Positions 45,017 through 54,420 of a stretch of 64,000 bases of DNA are shown piece by piece (the first letter of the stretch is position 1; each line of letters opens with the position of its first letter). Both the position numbers and the translations under genes were made by a program. The stretch is from the NCBI RefSeq assembly GCF_017874625.1, contig NZ_JAGIKZ010000010.1:58911-122910 (forward strand). Reading direction: 5' to 3'. The stretch comes from Cytobacillus eiseniae (GTDB lineage: Bacteria; Bacillota; Bacilli; Bacillales; Cytobacillaceae). The notes under the pieces are model-generated. The model was not told where the DNA came from. It saw nothing but the letters and a program-made list of their open reading frames with translations, and made no database searches.

Positions 45017-45160
45017 TTAATTATAATTCTTCACAATTGATGAAGAGACATCTTGAATATTCAACCACGGTTTATAATCTGAGCTAATCTTAGAGCCACG
45101 CCCGACCTTCTTTAATCCATATATCAATTTTAGATGTTCTAGTTCTTTTCGACACAAAAA
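45017..45160 (-). pseudogene. TnsA-type endonuclease relic (N-terminal, frameshifted)
   Basis: In one frame KIDIWIKEGR, then after a frameshift GRGSKISSDYKPWLNIQDVS, then TAA at 45017-45019. Intact TnsA proteins begin with the pattern IxxxxKEGRGxGxxxxYxPWLxIxDVPSxG, exactly as in the tnsA gene at 50614-51462 (YFKEGRGNGELNNYLPWLTI). The relic is distinct in sequence, so it comes from another Tn7-like element. It ends before the nuclease domain. Confidence 0.7.
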
Positions 45161-45384
45161 CACCCCTTTATATGATCATATCTAAAGGGGTGTAAAGATT
45201 CGCATCCTTTTTATAAACATCGCGACTTTATTTCAAACCTACACAACAACCTGTAGCAATGGAATAAACTTTAATAAAAATGAAGTTACAAACCCTTATT
45301 TAGCAACCAACACAAAAACTCCATTTTGAAAATAGATTGATCATTTCAATGTGTCTTATGCAGCAAATGCTAACCGCAACAGTT
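45161..45384. terminator. Terminator in short gene-free stretch
   Basis: ACACCCCTTTATA (45159-45171) with TCTAAAGGGGTGT (45181-45193) forms a strong stem. Nothing else is supported up to the VOC gene. Confidence 0.65.
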
Positions 45385-45735
45385 TTAACATTTGCAAACC
45401 ATTAAATGGTTCCCATCAGGGTCTTTGAAATTAAACCATTGGTTATGCTCAATTTCTGTTGTTAATTCGACATTCTTACCTTTCATATACTCATATGCTT
45501 GTTCTATATTATTAGTATTCAAATGAAAAGGTGGAGTTTTGAAAATATTATCCGCTGAATAAATCTTGCTATCTAATACAATTCTCGTTCCGTTCATAGC
45601 TACTATATACAAATGATCAAATAATATTTCACCATCTGCTGATAAACCTAATATGTCACAATACCATTTACGAGCTTCTTCAATGTTGCTTACGGGAATA
45701 AACACAGTACCAATTTGATTTAAAATAGGGTTCAT
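45385..45735 (-). CDS. VOC-family (glyoxalase-like) protein
   Basis: 116 residues, a single VOC module: GTVFIPVSNIEEARKWYCDIL at the N-terminus and WFNFKDPDGNHLMVCK at the end, where the family Glu is replaced by His. Small stand-alone VOC proteins include antibiotic-binding and isomerase types. Substrate unknown. Confidence 0.8.
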   Translation of the reverse strand: MNPILNQIGTVFIPVSNIEEARKWYCDILGLSADGEILFDHLYIVAMNGTRIVLDSKIYSADNIFKTPPFHLNTNNIEQAYEYMKGKNVELTTEIEHNQWFNFKDPDGNHLMVCKC

Positions 45736-46332
45736 AGATTACCTCCAAATTTAGCTATATAGGTTTAATTCGTCATGTATTAAATATCTCCTTCTTGTTG
45801 AATTATACTGACCCCGTTAGTAAAATATCGAAGTGTAGCAAATTCCGGTACATCTTTTTTATAAACAGTATAACTTTGTTTCAAACCGACAAGATGCCCC
45901 CCCAAAAAAATTACATTCCTACGCCATTCCAACGCTCCATTCCCCTCAACTGTAGTTGAAAACAATAGTGTATTCTCCCCCCTTCTTTCAAATCCTTGTC
46001 ACTCTTGCCTTTTTCTCTGGTTTCCTTTCTCTAAAGCCCTTTATTTTTGGGTTTTCCTCCTGCTTTCCTTCTGGTTTTATCAGGCTCTTTTTCAGGTTTT
46101 TTCTCTGGCATTCTCAAACAAAAAACACGAGGAAAACTGGAGAGTTGCTCCAATTTTCACTCGTGTTATTTACCGATTATATTTGACCATTTTACAAGTT
46201 GTTTTGCTATTTACCGTTTATGATTGACGGATACAGCTAAGTTTTTTGGGGTCTTCTACTATAAACCTGATAATAAAGTTGTTTAATTCTTATTGGACTA
46301 ACGCCCCATTAGCTTAACAAGAAAACCCTTAT
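45736..46332. repeat. Second copy of the long direct repeat and flanking DNA
   Basis: 45948-46170 repeats the outer parts of 42530-42935, again with the ACGAGGAAAA...ATTTTCACTCG hairpin (46126-46163). 46236-46325 (TTTTTTGGGGTCTTCT, TGATAATAAAGTTG, ATTGGACTAACGCCCC) resembles a repeat I associate with Bacillus mobile DNA and runs up to the broken end of tniQ. No gene supported. Confidence 0.55.
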
Positions 46333-46818
46333 TCAAATACAACCAGTATTATGTTCTGGACAAAAAAATACACTGGGTAGTTGATGAGATACTCTCCAAA
46401 AAGATTCCCCGTAATTTTTTAAGTCTTTTTGTAAACAAGTAGGACAGAACTTAAAAAATGTGGTTTCTTTTACTGTGCTTGCAACTATGCCCATTAACAT
46501 GTGAACATTTTGGCTTTGATGATTTTTTATTTCATTAAAAACGGCTTCTTTCTGTGATTCTTCAAGGAAATTCGTATAATAATTAAATGGAGTATGTTTA
46601 AATACTAAGTCCTCCAAATTATCATACCCAAATATTTGTATTTGCTTTGCAAAAGTCTCCAAATTTGTTGGGAAATCAGGAGTAAGTATTGCTCTTGTAT
46701 CATTGAAAAGATCAAACAAAGCATCTCTCATACTAATATTTGGACTTTGGTTATAATATCTTGCAAAAAGACTATATAATAATTCATCTTCATGAATTTT
46801 CGGAAACCATCCAAGCAT
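46333..46818 (-). pseudogene. tniQ: Truncated TniQ/TnsD target selector
   Basis: 161 residues. The start (MLGWFPKIHEDELLYSLFAR) and the zinc-site half (FFKFCPTCLQKDLKNYGESF, VFFCPEHN) are those of TniQ/TnsD. Coding then stops at TGA in GCI*, where intact TnsD proteins continue for some 300 residues with the DNA-binding region that recognises glmS. Sequence beyond the break belongs to a different repeat. It follows tnsC by 12 bp. The truncated protein probably cannot target attTn7, although short TniQ proteins exist in other systems. Confidence 0.8.
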
Positions 46819-46830
46819 AAAAATCCTCTT

Positions 46831-48468
46831 TTAAAATAGTTTATCGTCAGAAAAGGGTGCGATTATTAAACCTTTTTCTAAAAGAGATTTATGAGCACTC
46901 TTTTTTTCCTTTCTCCCATTATCAACTATTTTAAAAATAATATTCACTGTCCTTTTATTTTTTGGTTTGGAAGGATTGGCTTTCTTAGATTCATTTATTT
47001 GACTAATAATCGTTAAAGCTTTTTGAACTGCTTCTTTAGAGCTAATACCTTTATTTTCATTAATAACTCTCTTTGCAACGCTTTCGGCTAATTTTTCACT
47101 TACATCCAAATTAATAAGAGTTAGAATTACCTTTTCTAAAACTGAAAGTTCTTTTTGCAATCTTTTCTCAGCTAATTTATCTTTCTGTTCAGTTATTTTA
47201 TCTCTCATATTGATCATAGGTTTTCTGCTTGATAAAAAGTCTTCTATATCAAATGGAGTAATATCATCATATTTAGCTATTTGATTAGGTTCACCTGAAC
47301 GTAATGCTTTAAGCATATCCTGGACCATAACTAGGTATTTATTACTTACTACGTTAAGCATTTTGGGTGATATTTCCTCGGTTCCTGTTTCAATTGCATA
47401 CGATTGAGCCAATAAAAACAATTTAACTGCAATATCAACAATGCCTTGGCTTTCATCATGAAGGACATCTAACCATTCTTTTGATAATTGTACTCTCTTC
47501 TTGGTCCATTGATATTCCCACATACTTGTCATTAATACTTCCCAGTTATCATCATTTTTCATTTGTTCCCATATTATTTCCCCATGCCCACCAGCTCTTC
47601 TTGCCTGCCTAAAATTTAATTGTAATAGTTCCTTTGCTTTTGTTGTTCCAATCAGCATGATAGGAATACCAATTTCATTTACCAGTGTTACTAAAAAATT
47701 CATCATGCTTGATGATACTTCATCTTTTGCTGTTAACAAATGCTGAATCTCATCAATAATTAATACACCTAAGCAATGTGCTCTTGCTAATTGCCCAACC
47801 CTAATAATTAGAAAACTTAATGAATCACCTTTCTTTCCGTAATCCTTAAAATATGTAGTTCCTAGAATCTCATCAATTTTAATAAAAAAATCTAAACACA
47901 GTGTTTTAGGTGATCCATCATTAGGACAATTAAGTTTTATCCAAGGAAGTTGTACTATATTCAATGGATATTGATGTACAATAGCTTTAGGATAAAGAGA
48001 TAACACTCTTTCAATGGTAGAAGATTTACCCATCCCTGAAAAACCAATCATACTTAAACTCGATGCTGTCTTACTGATGTTAGGGGGAAGACCTAATGGC
48101 TCATTATTTTCTAGCCTTCTATGTAGTTCAATAAGAGTTTCGGCATGAGTTTTGCTATTAGGGTTTCGATAAACATAACCGCCTCTAATTAGCCTTGAAA
48201 ATTTCGCTTCAAGTTCCAAAGTTTTTTCCGTAGGCTGATAACATCTTGTTAATCGAATTAGTGAATGAAATCGATGATGTGCCGACAAATTTACTTCTTT
48301 CTCATTGTACTCAGGAAGATATTCTAGTTGCTGAAAAGCATCCTCTATAGAAAGAATAGGGGGCAGTGCTTCTATTAATGGGTTATTCCTATAATCAACA
48401 ACTTCTTGTTCCCTATATTGTGCAATAATAGCATAATCATCATTGTCTAACTTGATTAATTTTTCCAT
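46831..48468 (-). CDS. tnsC: TnsC AAA+ transposition regulator
   Basis: 545 residues, similar to Tn7 TnsC (555). Walker A in SMIGFSGMGKSSTIERVL (about residue 142), Walker B in LGVLIIDEIQHLL (about 235), sensor-1 in IPIMLIGTTKAKELL. It is the ATP-dependent matchmaker between target selector and the TnsA/B transposase. Start ATG overlaps the tnsB stop (ATGA-type coupling). No obvious damage. Confidence 0.92.
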   Translation of the reverse strand: MEKLIKLDNDDYAIIAQYREQEVVDYRNNPLIEALPPILSIEDAFQQLEYLPEYNEKEVNLSAHHRFHSLIRLTRCYQPTEKTLELEAKFSRLIRGGYVYRNPNSKTHAETLIELHRRLENNEPLGLPPNISKTASSLSMIGFSGMGKSSTIERVLSLYPKAIVHQYPLNIVQLPWIKLNCPNDGSPKTLCLDFFIKIDEILGTTYFKDYGKKGDSLSFLIIRVGQLARAHCLGVLIIDEIQHLLTAKDEVSSSMMNFLVTLVNEIGIPIMLIGTTKAKELLQLNFRQARRAGGHGEIIWEQMKNDDNWEVLMTSMWEYQWTKKRVQLSKEWLDVLHDESQGIVDIAVKLFLLAQSYAIETGTEEISPKMLNVVSNKYLVMVQDMLKALRSGEPNQIAKYDDITPFDIEDFLSSRKPMINMRDKITEQKDKLAEKRLQKELSVLEKVILTLINLDVSEKLAESVAKRVINENKGISSKEAVQKALTIISQINESKKANPSKPKNKRTVNIIFKIVDNGRKEKKSAHKSLLEKGLIIAPFSDDKLF

Positions 48469-50633
48469 TATTTTTTCCGCCCTCGATTTGCATACAACTG
48501 TTTTATAGATACTTTTAATGTACTATCATCTATATTTATTAGATTATCCTTTTTGGAATCTTCAACGATATTTTCCTCACTGTAATGTAGTTTTAGTGTT
48601 TCATCATTTCTCCTTTCAAATTGTTCTTCCTTCCGGTGTTTTTTTATGTTTTTGGTTCGTTCAGATTTACTTAAGGAAGAGTCCAATTTTTCTTTTTTAT
48701 TCTTATTAGCCGCTTCCACGACATTTTCTATATTGGAGTAGAAATTTAATTCATTTTCTAATTGGGTATGTTCGAAATTCCTATGATCCTCAGATTCAAA
48801 CTCTAAAAGTTGCTCAATTTCTTCAATTGTTTTATTCATGTACCTATTGTGATGTTCTAACAAGGTACATGGTATGAATAGTTCGTCATCTTTCGTATGC
48901 AAATAGATAATATCCATATTTCTTGGATCATACGAGAAATCTACCTTCCAGCTGCCTTTTTGCCTAGCTCTTGAAAACCATCCTTCTTTTAAAGCTCTTG
49001 GATGTGTATATAACATTCTTTTATATTTAATACCTTTTTCGGTTATTGTAGCAGTAGCCCTAGGAAGTAAATAGAACATCACTTCATCAATTCTGTGCTT
49101 CTTTAATTTACCTGCAGCATTTTTCACACCCCATTCCCATAATTTAATTGGAATGGGTTGAACATTATCTCTTATTTGTTCCTCACTTCTGATATATTCG
49201 TCCATATAAAAGTTATGGTTATAGAAAAGGATGAAATTAATTAAAACTTTTGTATAATCCTCAATTGTCAAACTTGCTTCTAAGCGATAATCTTTTGCAC
49301 CTCTTTCTCCGTAGTCTTTATGCACATATCCTGGTAAAAAGGGCTTGATTTTTTCCTGAGAAGTGTCAAATAATTTTTCAACAATGCCCTTCCAATCTGG
49401 ACGGTAGGGTGGGGTATTACTAATACGTGGACCCAATCCTTCAATTAAATGGTCTACTCCGTGACTAGCCAATTCCCCTCTATCCCCAATAAAATTGCTA
49501 GGCAAATGGCTAGATGGCCACATCTCGGGAGAAATATTAATACCAAATTTTTCACAATACTCTACTTTATCCATGCAGGTATTAACCATTGCATTCATCA
49601 TCGCTTTCCAAGAGGCGTTTTCTAGCCCTACGTAAAGTCCTGTTATTAAATGGGTATAAACATCGACAATGAAATACGTTGTAGGTCTTCCAACAATCCA
49701 ATTTGGATTAAATCTGTTAACTAGATAATTATTACTTTGTGTAGCATCTATTTGAAAAATATCTCCCGGGCCCTCTGTTTCAGCAGTAGAAGAACCTAAA
49801 ATGGATCTATAATTTTGCTCATACTTATAGCGACCTTCTCTTGCAATCGTCACCTTATCATTATCAAATTCACTTTTAAACCAATATTGATACTGTCGAA
49901 AGGTTGGTCTATTTTCTTCAGGATGAAGAATTCTCTTTTCGTTTCCATCTTCATCGTAATACTTCAATTTAGTATAATAGTCTGCTGTCATCTTCTTAAA
50001 AGCAAAATTTAAGGACGACTTCTTCTGATTTAAGTAATATTTCTTTATAGATTTTTCAAATTGCTGCTTAATCTCTTCTGTAATTACAATTCCGCCTTTA
50101 CCATTCTTTTTAGGTCTTCCTGTTTTCTTTTTGATTTTTTCTTTATTCTCTAAATTAACGTTAATATTATTACTGTTAACATTTATTTTAAGAAAAGCAT
50201 AATCCGGAAAAAGGCAATCGATTACCATTCCTCTTTGCCAATACTTTCTTAGATTTTTAAGTAATGTATTATGTGATCCAATGTTATGTTCAGTCATCGC
50301 CATTTTAATAATTAGATTTCTATGTTCCTTTTGGTAGATTGCAGGTTTTAAATCAACAATAGGTTTAATGTAACTCCAGGTTCTATCTCTATGTTCTATA
50401 TCATTAATTGTAGGAGTTCGATTTAAAACAATTCCTCTGTCAATTCTGATTGTAAAGTCCCCATTTTTTGCTCTTTCTTCTATTTCCTTAATAGTCATAA
50501 TAAAAGGCAGTGCTTTTTTATCATTAATGTCGATTACATAGGTGATAATGTAACCCTCATCAATCCATAAAATTCTGTAAGTTTTTTCAGTATCAAGATC
50601 TACTATAAGCTCGTTAACTGATAGAACTTCCAT
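48468..50633 (-). CDS. tnsB: TnsB DDE transposase
   Basis: 721 residues (Tn7 TnsB is 702). DDE catalytic core complete: DIFQIDATQSNNYLV (first Asp, about 292), NFIGDRGELASHGVD (second Asp, about 380) and DWKGIVEKLFDTSQEK (Glu, about 417). N-terminal DNA-binding region and a C-terminal charged tail for TnsC contact. It cuts and joins the 3' ends of the element. It overlaps the end of tnsA by 20 bp. Confidence 0.93.
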   Translation of the reverse strand: MEVLSVNELIVDLDTEKTYRILWIDEGYIITYVIDINDKKALPFIMTIKEIEERAKNGDFTIRIDRGIVLNRTPTINDIEHRDRTWSYIKPIVDLKPAIYQKEHRNLIIKMAMTEHNIGSHNTLLKNLRKYWQRGMVIDCLFPDYAFLKINVNSNNINVNLENKEKIKKKTGRPKKNGKGGIVITEEIKQQFEKSIKKYYLNQKKSSLNFAFKKMTADYYTKLKYYDEDGNEKRILHPEENRPTFRQYQYWFKSEFDNDKVTIAREGRYKYEQNYRSILGSSTAETEGPGDIFQIDATQSNNYLVNRFNPNWIVGRPTTYFIVDVYTHLITGLYVGLENASWKAMMNAMVNTCMDKVEYCEKFGINISPEMWPSSHLPSNFIGDRGELASHGVDHLIEGLGPRISNTPPYRPDWKGIVEKLFDTSQEKIKPFLPGYVHKDYGERGAKDYRLEASLTIEDYTKVLINFILFYNHNFYMDEYIRSEEQIRDNVQPIPIKLWEWGVKNAAGKLKKHRIDEVMFYLLPRATATITEKGIKYKRMLYTHPRALKEGWFSRARQKGSWKVDFSYDPRNMDIIYLHTKDDELFIPCTLLEHHNRYMNKTIEEIEQLLEFESEDHRNFEHTQLENELNFYSNIENVVEAANKNKKEKLDSSLSKSERTKNIKKHRKEEQFERRNDETLKLHYSEENIVEDSKKDNLINIDDSTLKVSIKQLYANRGRKK

Positions 50634-51462
50634 ATTGATTATTAAATCCCCCTTTTGTAAAAGACATTCCGTTTAAGTTGATTTTGTGAGGTCGAATGGG
50701 TTTATCCATATCTACGGGAACAATATATTGACGCGCATATAAGTGCCTTATGTAATATATACTAGAGCCATCATCTAGGTTATAAAGTGAATCAAAATCC
50801 TTACAACAATCGATTAATTTCCTCTCAGGATGTTTATTGGATTGATTAATTAGAAAATCAAGGAAGTGCAAACTCATTTCCTCTTCATCTTTACTTACAA
50901 GGTAATAATACTCGTGGATATATTTTAAATTTTTGAAAAACTGTTCAGGCATTACTTTTTCGTCAATAATAGCCCATTCTACGCCCTTATCCTCCCAATA
51001 CTGCCTCTCTATTTCAAGTTTTTCACATACCCTAGGATCTTCAAGTTCTTCACTAGGTTTAATTGAGCGTGCAATAAAGAATATTTCATTTCCAGCTCGA
51101 CAAGTTGCTAAGAAATCTGTGGTCATCACAATAGGAGTTTGAGTATTTTCTTCAAAAGGGTGAGGGATATTTTTTTGTGAGGAAATATCTAAGGTATCCT
51201 CCCGATCAAGTGGGAATTGTTCTCTAATATCTACAACTTTATTGCTCCATTCTAAATAATAAAAATATGAAAGCTCTAAATCTGATAGTAATTGATGCTT
51301 TCTTTTTGTTTTCCAACCTTTTGGACGGTGAGATCTGCCACTACTCGGAACATCATTTATAGTCAGCCAAGGAAGATAGTTATTTAACTCACCATTTCCT
51401 CTTCCTTCTTTAAAATATTTCGCAATTTTTTCCTCAGTCCAAGTGTAACGACTTCTTGCCAA
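50614..51462 (-). CDS. tnsA: TnsA endonuclease of a Tn7-like element
   Basis: 282 residues (Tn7 TnsA is 273). N-terminal TnsA nuclease domain with the catalytic set Glu in YYLEWSNKV, Asp in VMTTDFLAT and Lys in FIARSIKPSEEL, then the C-terminal domain LEIERQYWEDKGVEWAIIDE. It cleaves the 5' ends so that the element moves by cut-and-paste. Start is TTG (51460-51462), 7 nt after GGAGG. First gene of the tnsABC-tniQ operon, transcribed away from glmS as in Tn7. Confidence 0.92.
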   Translation of the reverse strand: MARSRYTWTEEKIAKYFKEGRGNGELNNYLPWLTINDVPSSGRSHRPKGWKTKRKHQLLSDLELSYFYYLEWSNKVVDIREQFPLDREDTLDISSQKNIPHPFEENTQTPIVMTTDFLATCRAGNEIFFIARSIKPSEELEDPRVCEKLEIERQYWEDKGVEWAIIDEKVMPEQFFKNLKYIHEYYYLVSKDEEEMSLHFLDFLINQSNKHPERKLIDCCKDFDSLYNLDDGSSIYYIRHLYARQYIVPVDMDKPIRPHKINLNGMSFTKGGFNNQYGSSIS

Positions 51463-51746
51463 ATCTACACCTCCAATACCTCTATATACTCTCCTAACTT
51501 ATAACAAAAAAACATATTTTTTACAATGAATTATATTAATAAATTCAAACCTGAACAAATGTCAAACAATATAGGGATTAATAGTCAAACAGAAGTGTTA
51601 AAAGTTATACTTCCTAAGCTCCTATTTGAAAACAAAAAGTCAATAACTAATTAAAAAGATTGTTCTATATATTTTTAATTTTACCGATAATTAATTTTAT
51701 AAATTATGCTACAATAGCAACAAAAGCTAAAGGGGGACTATTTAAA

Positions 51747-52982
51747 ATGAAAAAAGATTTAATTGAAAGACTAACAACATATGTGAAAGTTGATACACAA
51801 TCTGAAGATGGTGTTGAAGCCACACCATCAACCCCTGGACAGCTTGTACTAGGGAACATGCTTGTGAAGGAATTAATTGAGATTGGTATGGAAGAAGTAT
51901 CGATAGATGAATATGGCTATGTAATGGCTACATTACCAGCCAATATAGATAAACACGTCCCAACTATTGGCTTTATAGCCCATCTTGATACATCTAGTGA
52001 TTTTACAGGCAAAAATGTTAATCCTCAAATTGTAGAAAAGTATGATGGCGGAGACATTGTATTAAACGAAGCATTGCAAGTTGTGTTATCTGTGAATGAT
52101 TTTCCTCAATTATCGAATTATAAGGGGCACACACTCATTACCACAGATGGAAGTACTCTTCTTGGTGCGGACGATAAAGCAGGGATTGCTGAAATTATGA
52201 CTGCTATGGCCTACTTAATTGAGCATCCTGAAATCAAGCATGGGAAAATTAAAGTTGCCTTTACACCTGATGAAGAAACATCAAAAGGACCTGTTAAGTT
52301 TAATATTGATGCCTTTAATGCACCATTTGCATATACAATAGATGGTGGTCCTCTAGGGGAATTAGAGTTTGAAAGTTTTAATGCTGCAGAAGCAACTATT
52401 ACGATTAAAGGAAGAAACATACACCCTGGTACGGCAAAAGGTAAAATGGTTAACTCCTCGAAAATTGCGATGGAATTGAATAGAAGACTACCTGTTGAAG
52501 AAGCTCCTGAATTTACTGATGGGTATGAAGGTTTCTATCATCTTACCAATATTAATGGTACTGTTGAGCAAACAACACTGAATTACCTTATTAGAGATTT
52601 TGATAAGGAAAACTTTAATAATAGGAAGGTTATGATTGAGAAAATTGTGCATGACCTCCAAACGATCTACGGAAAAGATATCATACATCTAGAAATAAAC
52701 GATCAATATTATAATATGAAAGAAAAAATAGAACCTGTTTTTGAAATTGTAGAAATAGCAGCGCAAGCAATGAAGAACTTAGGTATCTCACCGGATATTA
52801 AACCCATTCGTGGTGGAACAGATGGGTCAACCCTATCCTACATGGGTCTTCCGACACCAAACATTTTCACAGGCGGTGAAAACTACCATAGTAAGTATGA
52901 GTTCGTTTCAGTTGATAACATGGTTAAAGCTACAAATGTAATCATTGAGGTTGTTCGGATTTTCGGAGAAAAAACTGAGTAA
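51747..52982 (+). CDS. pepT: Peptidase T (tripeptide aminopeptidase)
   Basis: 411 residues from ATG 51747 (AAAGGGGG upstream); the frame opens at 51660. M20 metallopeptidase with [12 protein letters not shown] (zinc His, catalytic Asp), LLGADDKAG (bridging Asp), [10 protein letters not shown] (Glu pair) and [24 protein letters not shown]. All zinc ligands are present. It removes the N-terminal residue of tripeptides in the cytoplasm. It lies between tnsA and glmS, on the opposite strand to both, so it may be cargo or part of a later insertion. Confidence 0.92.
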   Translation: MKKDLIERLTTYVKVDTQSEDGVEATPSTPGQLVLGNMLVKELIEIGMEEVSIDEYGYVMATLPANIDKHVPTIGFIAHLDTSSDFTGKNVNPQIVEKYDGGDIVLNEALQVVLSVNDFPQLSNYKGHTLITTDGSTLLGADDKAGIAEIMTAMAYLIEHPEIKHGKIKVAFTPDEETSKGPVKFNIDAFNAPFAYTIDGGPLGELEFESFNAAEATITIKGRNIHPGTAKGKMVNSSKIAMELNRRLPVEEAPEFTDGYEGFYHLTNINGTVEQTTLNYLIRDFDKENFNNRKVMIEKIVHDLQTIYGKDIIHLEINDQYYNMKEKIEPVFEIVEIAAQAMKNLGISPDIKPIRGGTDGSTLSYMGLPTPNIFTGGENYHSKYEFVSVDNMVKATNVIIEVVRIFGEKTE

Positions 52983-53061
52983 AAGAAATAACCTATCTTT
53001 AAAATCTTGTCAAATTATTGCAATAAATTAAGTCTTTAAACAGAATCAGGAGTAATGTAGA

Positions 53062-53505
53062 ATGATTAGATTAGAGAAAGTAAACGCTGATAACTACCAA
53101 GAAGTTTTTGATTTAGAACTTGTAGGAGAACAAAAAAACTTTGTGTCGTCAAATATGAAATCGTTGGCACAAGCATGGGTATTTTACGATAGAGCCCAGC
53201 CTTATGCAATTTATAAGGATGATACAATAGTAGGTTTTATAATGTTTGACTATAGAATTGAAAATAGGAAAGTAGAGATTTGGCGATTTATGTTAGGGAC
53301 TGCCTATCAAGGCAAAGGCTATGGTAAAGAGGCATTGATCAAAGCTATTGAATTTTTGAAACAAGAAAAATTATTCGACTATATCCAAATAAATTATGTT
53401 AAAGGAAATCTAGTGGCAAAAAAACTTTACCAAAAAGTTGGTTTTTCGGAAACGGGAGAAATGGAAGGAAACGAAGTTGTTATGAGGCTCTCAATAGTGC
53501 AATAA
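53062..53505 (+). CDS. GNAT-family N-acetyltransferase
   Basis: 147 residues. GNAT fold with WRFMLGTAYQGKGYGKEAL (acetyl-CoA-binding Q/RxxGxG/A loop, about residues 75-93) and INYVKGNLVAKKLYQKVGF. Resembles SpeG/PaiA-like or peptide-modifying acetyltransferases. It follows pepT by 80 bp with AGGAG start and may be co-transcribed. A terminator follows at 53580-53624. Confidence 0.82.
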   Translation: MIRLEKVNADNYQEVFDLELVGEQKNFVSSNMKSLAQAWVFYDRAQPYAIYKDDTIVGFIMFDYRIENRKVEIWRFMLGTAYQGKGYGKEALIKAIEFLKQEKLFDYIQINYVKGNLVAKKLYQKVGFSETGEMEGNEVVMRLSIVQ

Positions 53506-53579
53506 TAGGGGGCAGATACATTCCTGTAAATTATCCACTTCAAAAGACGAATAATACTCAATATGTGAAAAATAATAAA

Positions 53580-53632
53580 AACGAACTATTCTGAAGCTCT
53601 AAAGAGTTTCAAATAATAGTTCGTTTTTTTTT
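53580..53632. terminator. Rho-independent terminator
   Basis: AACGAACTATT (53580-53590) with AATAGTTCGTT (53614-53624), followed by TTTTTTT. It ends the pepT-GNAT unit. Confidence 0.85.
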
Positions 53633-53773
53633 ATAAGGCATAAATCCAATTTAAGAGCTTGTTTATACACGCGATGAGAGCACAAATAATTAAGGTTTTT
53701 GTAAGGTACAGGGCAGATTGCTGTAAGGAGCATTCAGTATAGTAGAGATAACACCAAAACGAGGAGGATATTC

Positions 53774-54274
53774 ATGAACACAATGGTACAAGTTCAAAAC
53801 GTCTCAAAAGTGTATGGCAAAGGAACTAACACATTTGAAGCGTTAAAAAATATAACATTTGAAATTAATAAAGGCGAATTTGTCAACATTATGGGACCAT
53901 CAGGAGCAGGGAAATCAACACTACTAAATGTTCTGGCCACAATTGATTCGCCATCAACAGGTGATATCATCATTGACCAAACGAATATTGCCAAGATGAA
54001 AGAAGGTCAGCTAGCAGATTTTCGTCGCGATCATCTCGGCTTTATTTTTCAAGATTACAACTTACTTGATTCATTGACGGTTCGTGAAAATATTGTTTTG
54101 CCGTTAGCTATTGCGAAAGTTCCAGCAGCACATATTAATGAACGCGTAGAAAAAATGGCACAACAATTTGGGATTGAAGCGTTACTTGATAAATATCCAT
54201 ACCAAATTAAAATGAGCACTATCTTAACAAAAAAGAAACTGATTAGCGATAATCTAATCAGTTTCTTTTTTTAA
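53774..54274 (+). pseudogene. Truncated BceA/LolD-like ABC ATPase gene
   Basis: The first 145 or so residues are a normal ATPase start: VSKVYGKGTNTFEALKNITFE, Walker A GPSGAGKSTLLNVL and Q-loop FIFQDYNLLDSLTV. Homology stops at KYPYQIK, where SGGQ should follow, so the signature, Walker B and switch His are lost. The remaining residues are read through a terminator. No permease follows. The gene was cut by deletion or insertion near the glmS end. Confidence 0.85.
54232..54268. terminator. Bidirectional terminator, likely glmS
   Basis: GAAACTGATTA (54235-54245) and TAATCAGTTTC (54255-54265) form a perfect stem with A-run on the left and T-run on the right. It lies 150 bp past glmS on the minus strand and directly at the broken end of the ABC gene. 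Confidence 0.8.
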
Positions 54275-54309
54275 TATTAAAAACTGGTTTGCTAAATACT
54301 GGTTTCTAG

Positions 54310-54389
54310 GTCACGACCTAATTGTTAAAGTCACAACTGAGTTGTATAGGTCACGACTGAGTTGTTTGAGTCACGACTGAGTTGTCATT
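54310..54389. repeat. Four 20-bp tandem repeats next to the glmS stop
   Basis: Units begin at 54310, 54330, 54350 and 54370, each close to GTCACGACTGAGTTGT plus four variable bases; the first is the most diverged. On the minus strand, TGTGGGG (54413-54419) lies between the array and the glmS stop. The pattern could be TnsB-binding sites of a Tn7-like right end or an unrelated 3'-UTR repeat. Confidence 0.75.
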
Positions 54390-54420
54390 AGACAAAAACA
54401 AACTAATCTCTCCCCACAAC

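Larger units (their letters stand above)
46333..51462 (-). mobile_element. Tn7-like transposition module near glmS
   Basis: The tnsA-tnsB-tnsC-tniQ operon, coupled by overlaps, lies about 3 kb from the 3' end of glmS with tnsA on the glmS side, as in Tn7 at attTn7. Ends were not located with certainty. Three TCAAAC boxes (51544-51550, 51561-51567, 51584-51590) upstream of tnsA may be TnsB sites of the right end. The left limit is unknown and could lie near the repeats at 42.5 or 46.2 kb. TniQ truncation suggests the element is immobile. Confidence 0.75.

Noticed and set aside
45780..45965. 61-codon minus-strand ORF before the VOC gene
   Set aside because: No start signal or recognisable similarity; part of the intergenic stretch.
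45956..46186. 76-codon Phe/Ser-rich ORF
   Set aside because: Same repeat as above; reading frame not maintained between copies.
46333..51462. CRISPR-associated transposon (CAST)
   Set aside because: No Cas12k or Cascade genes and no repeat-spacer array were seen; the layout is that of classic Tn7.
54310..54389. CRISPR array from four tandem units
   Set aside because: Units are 20 bp with no spacers of constant length between them and no cas genes in the window.
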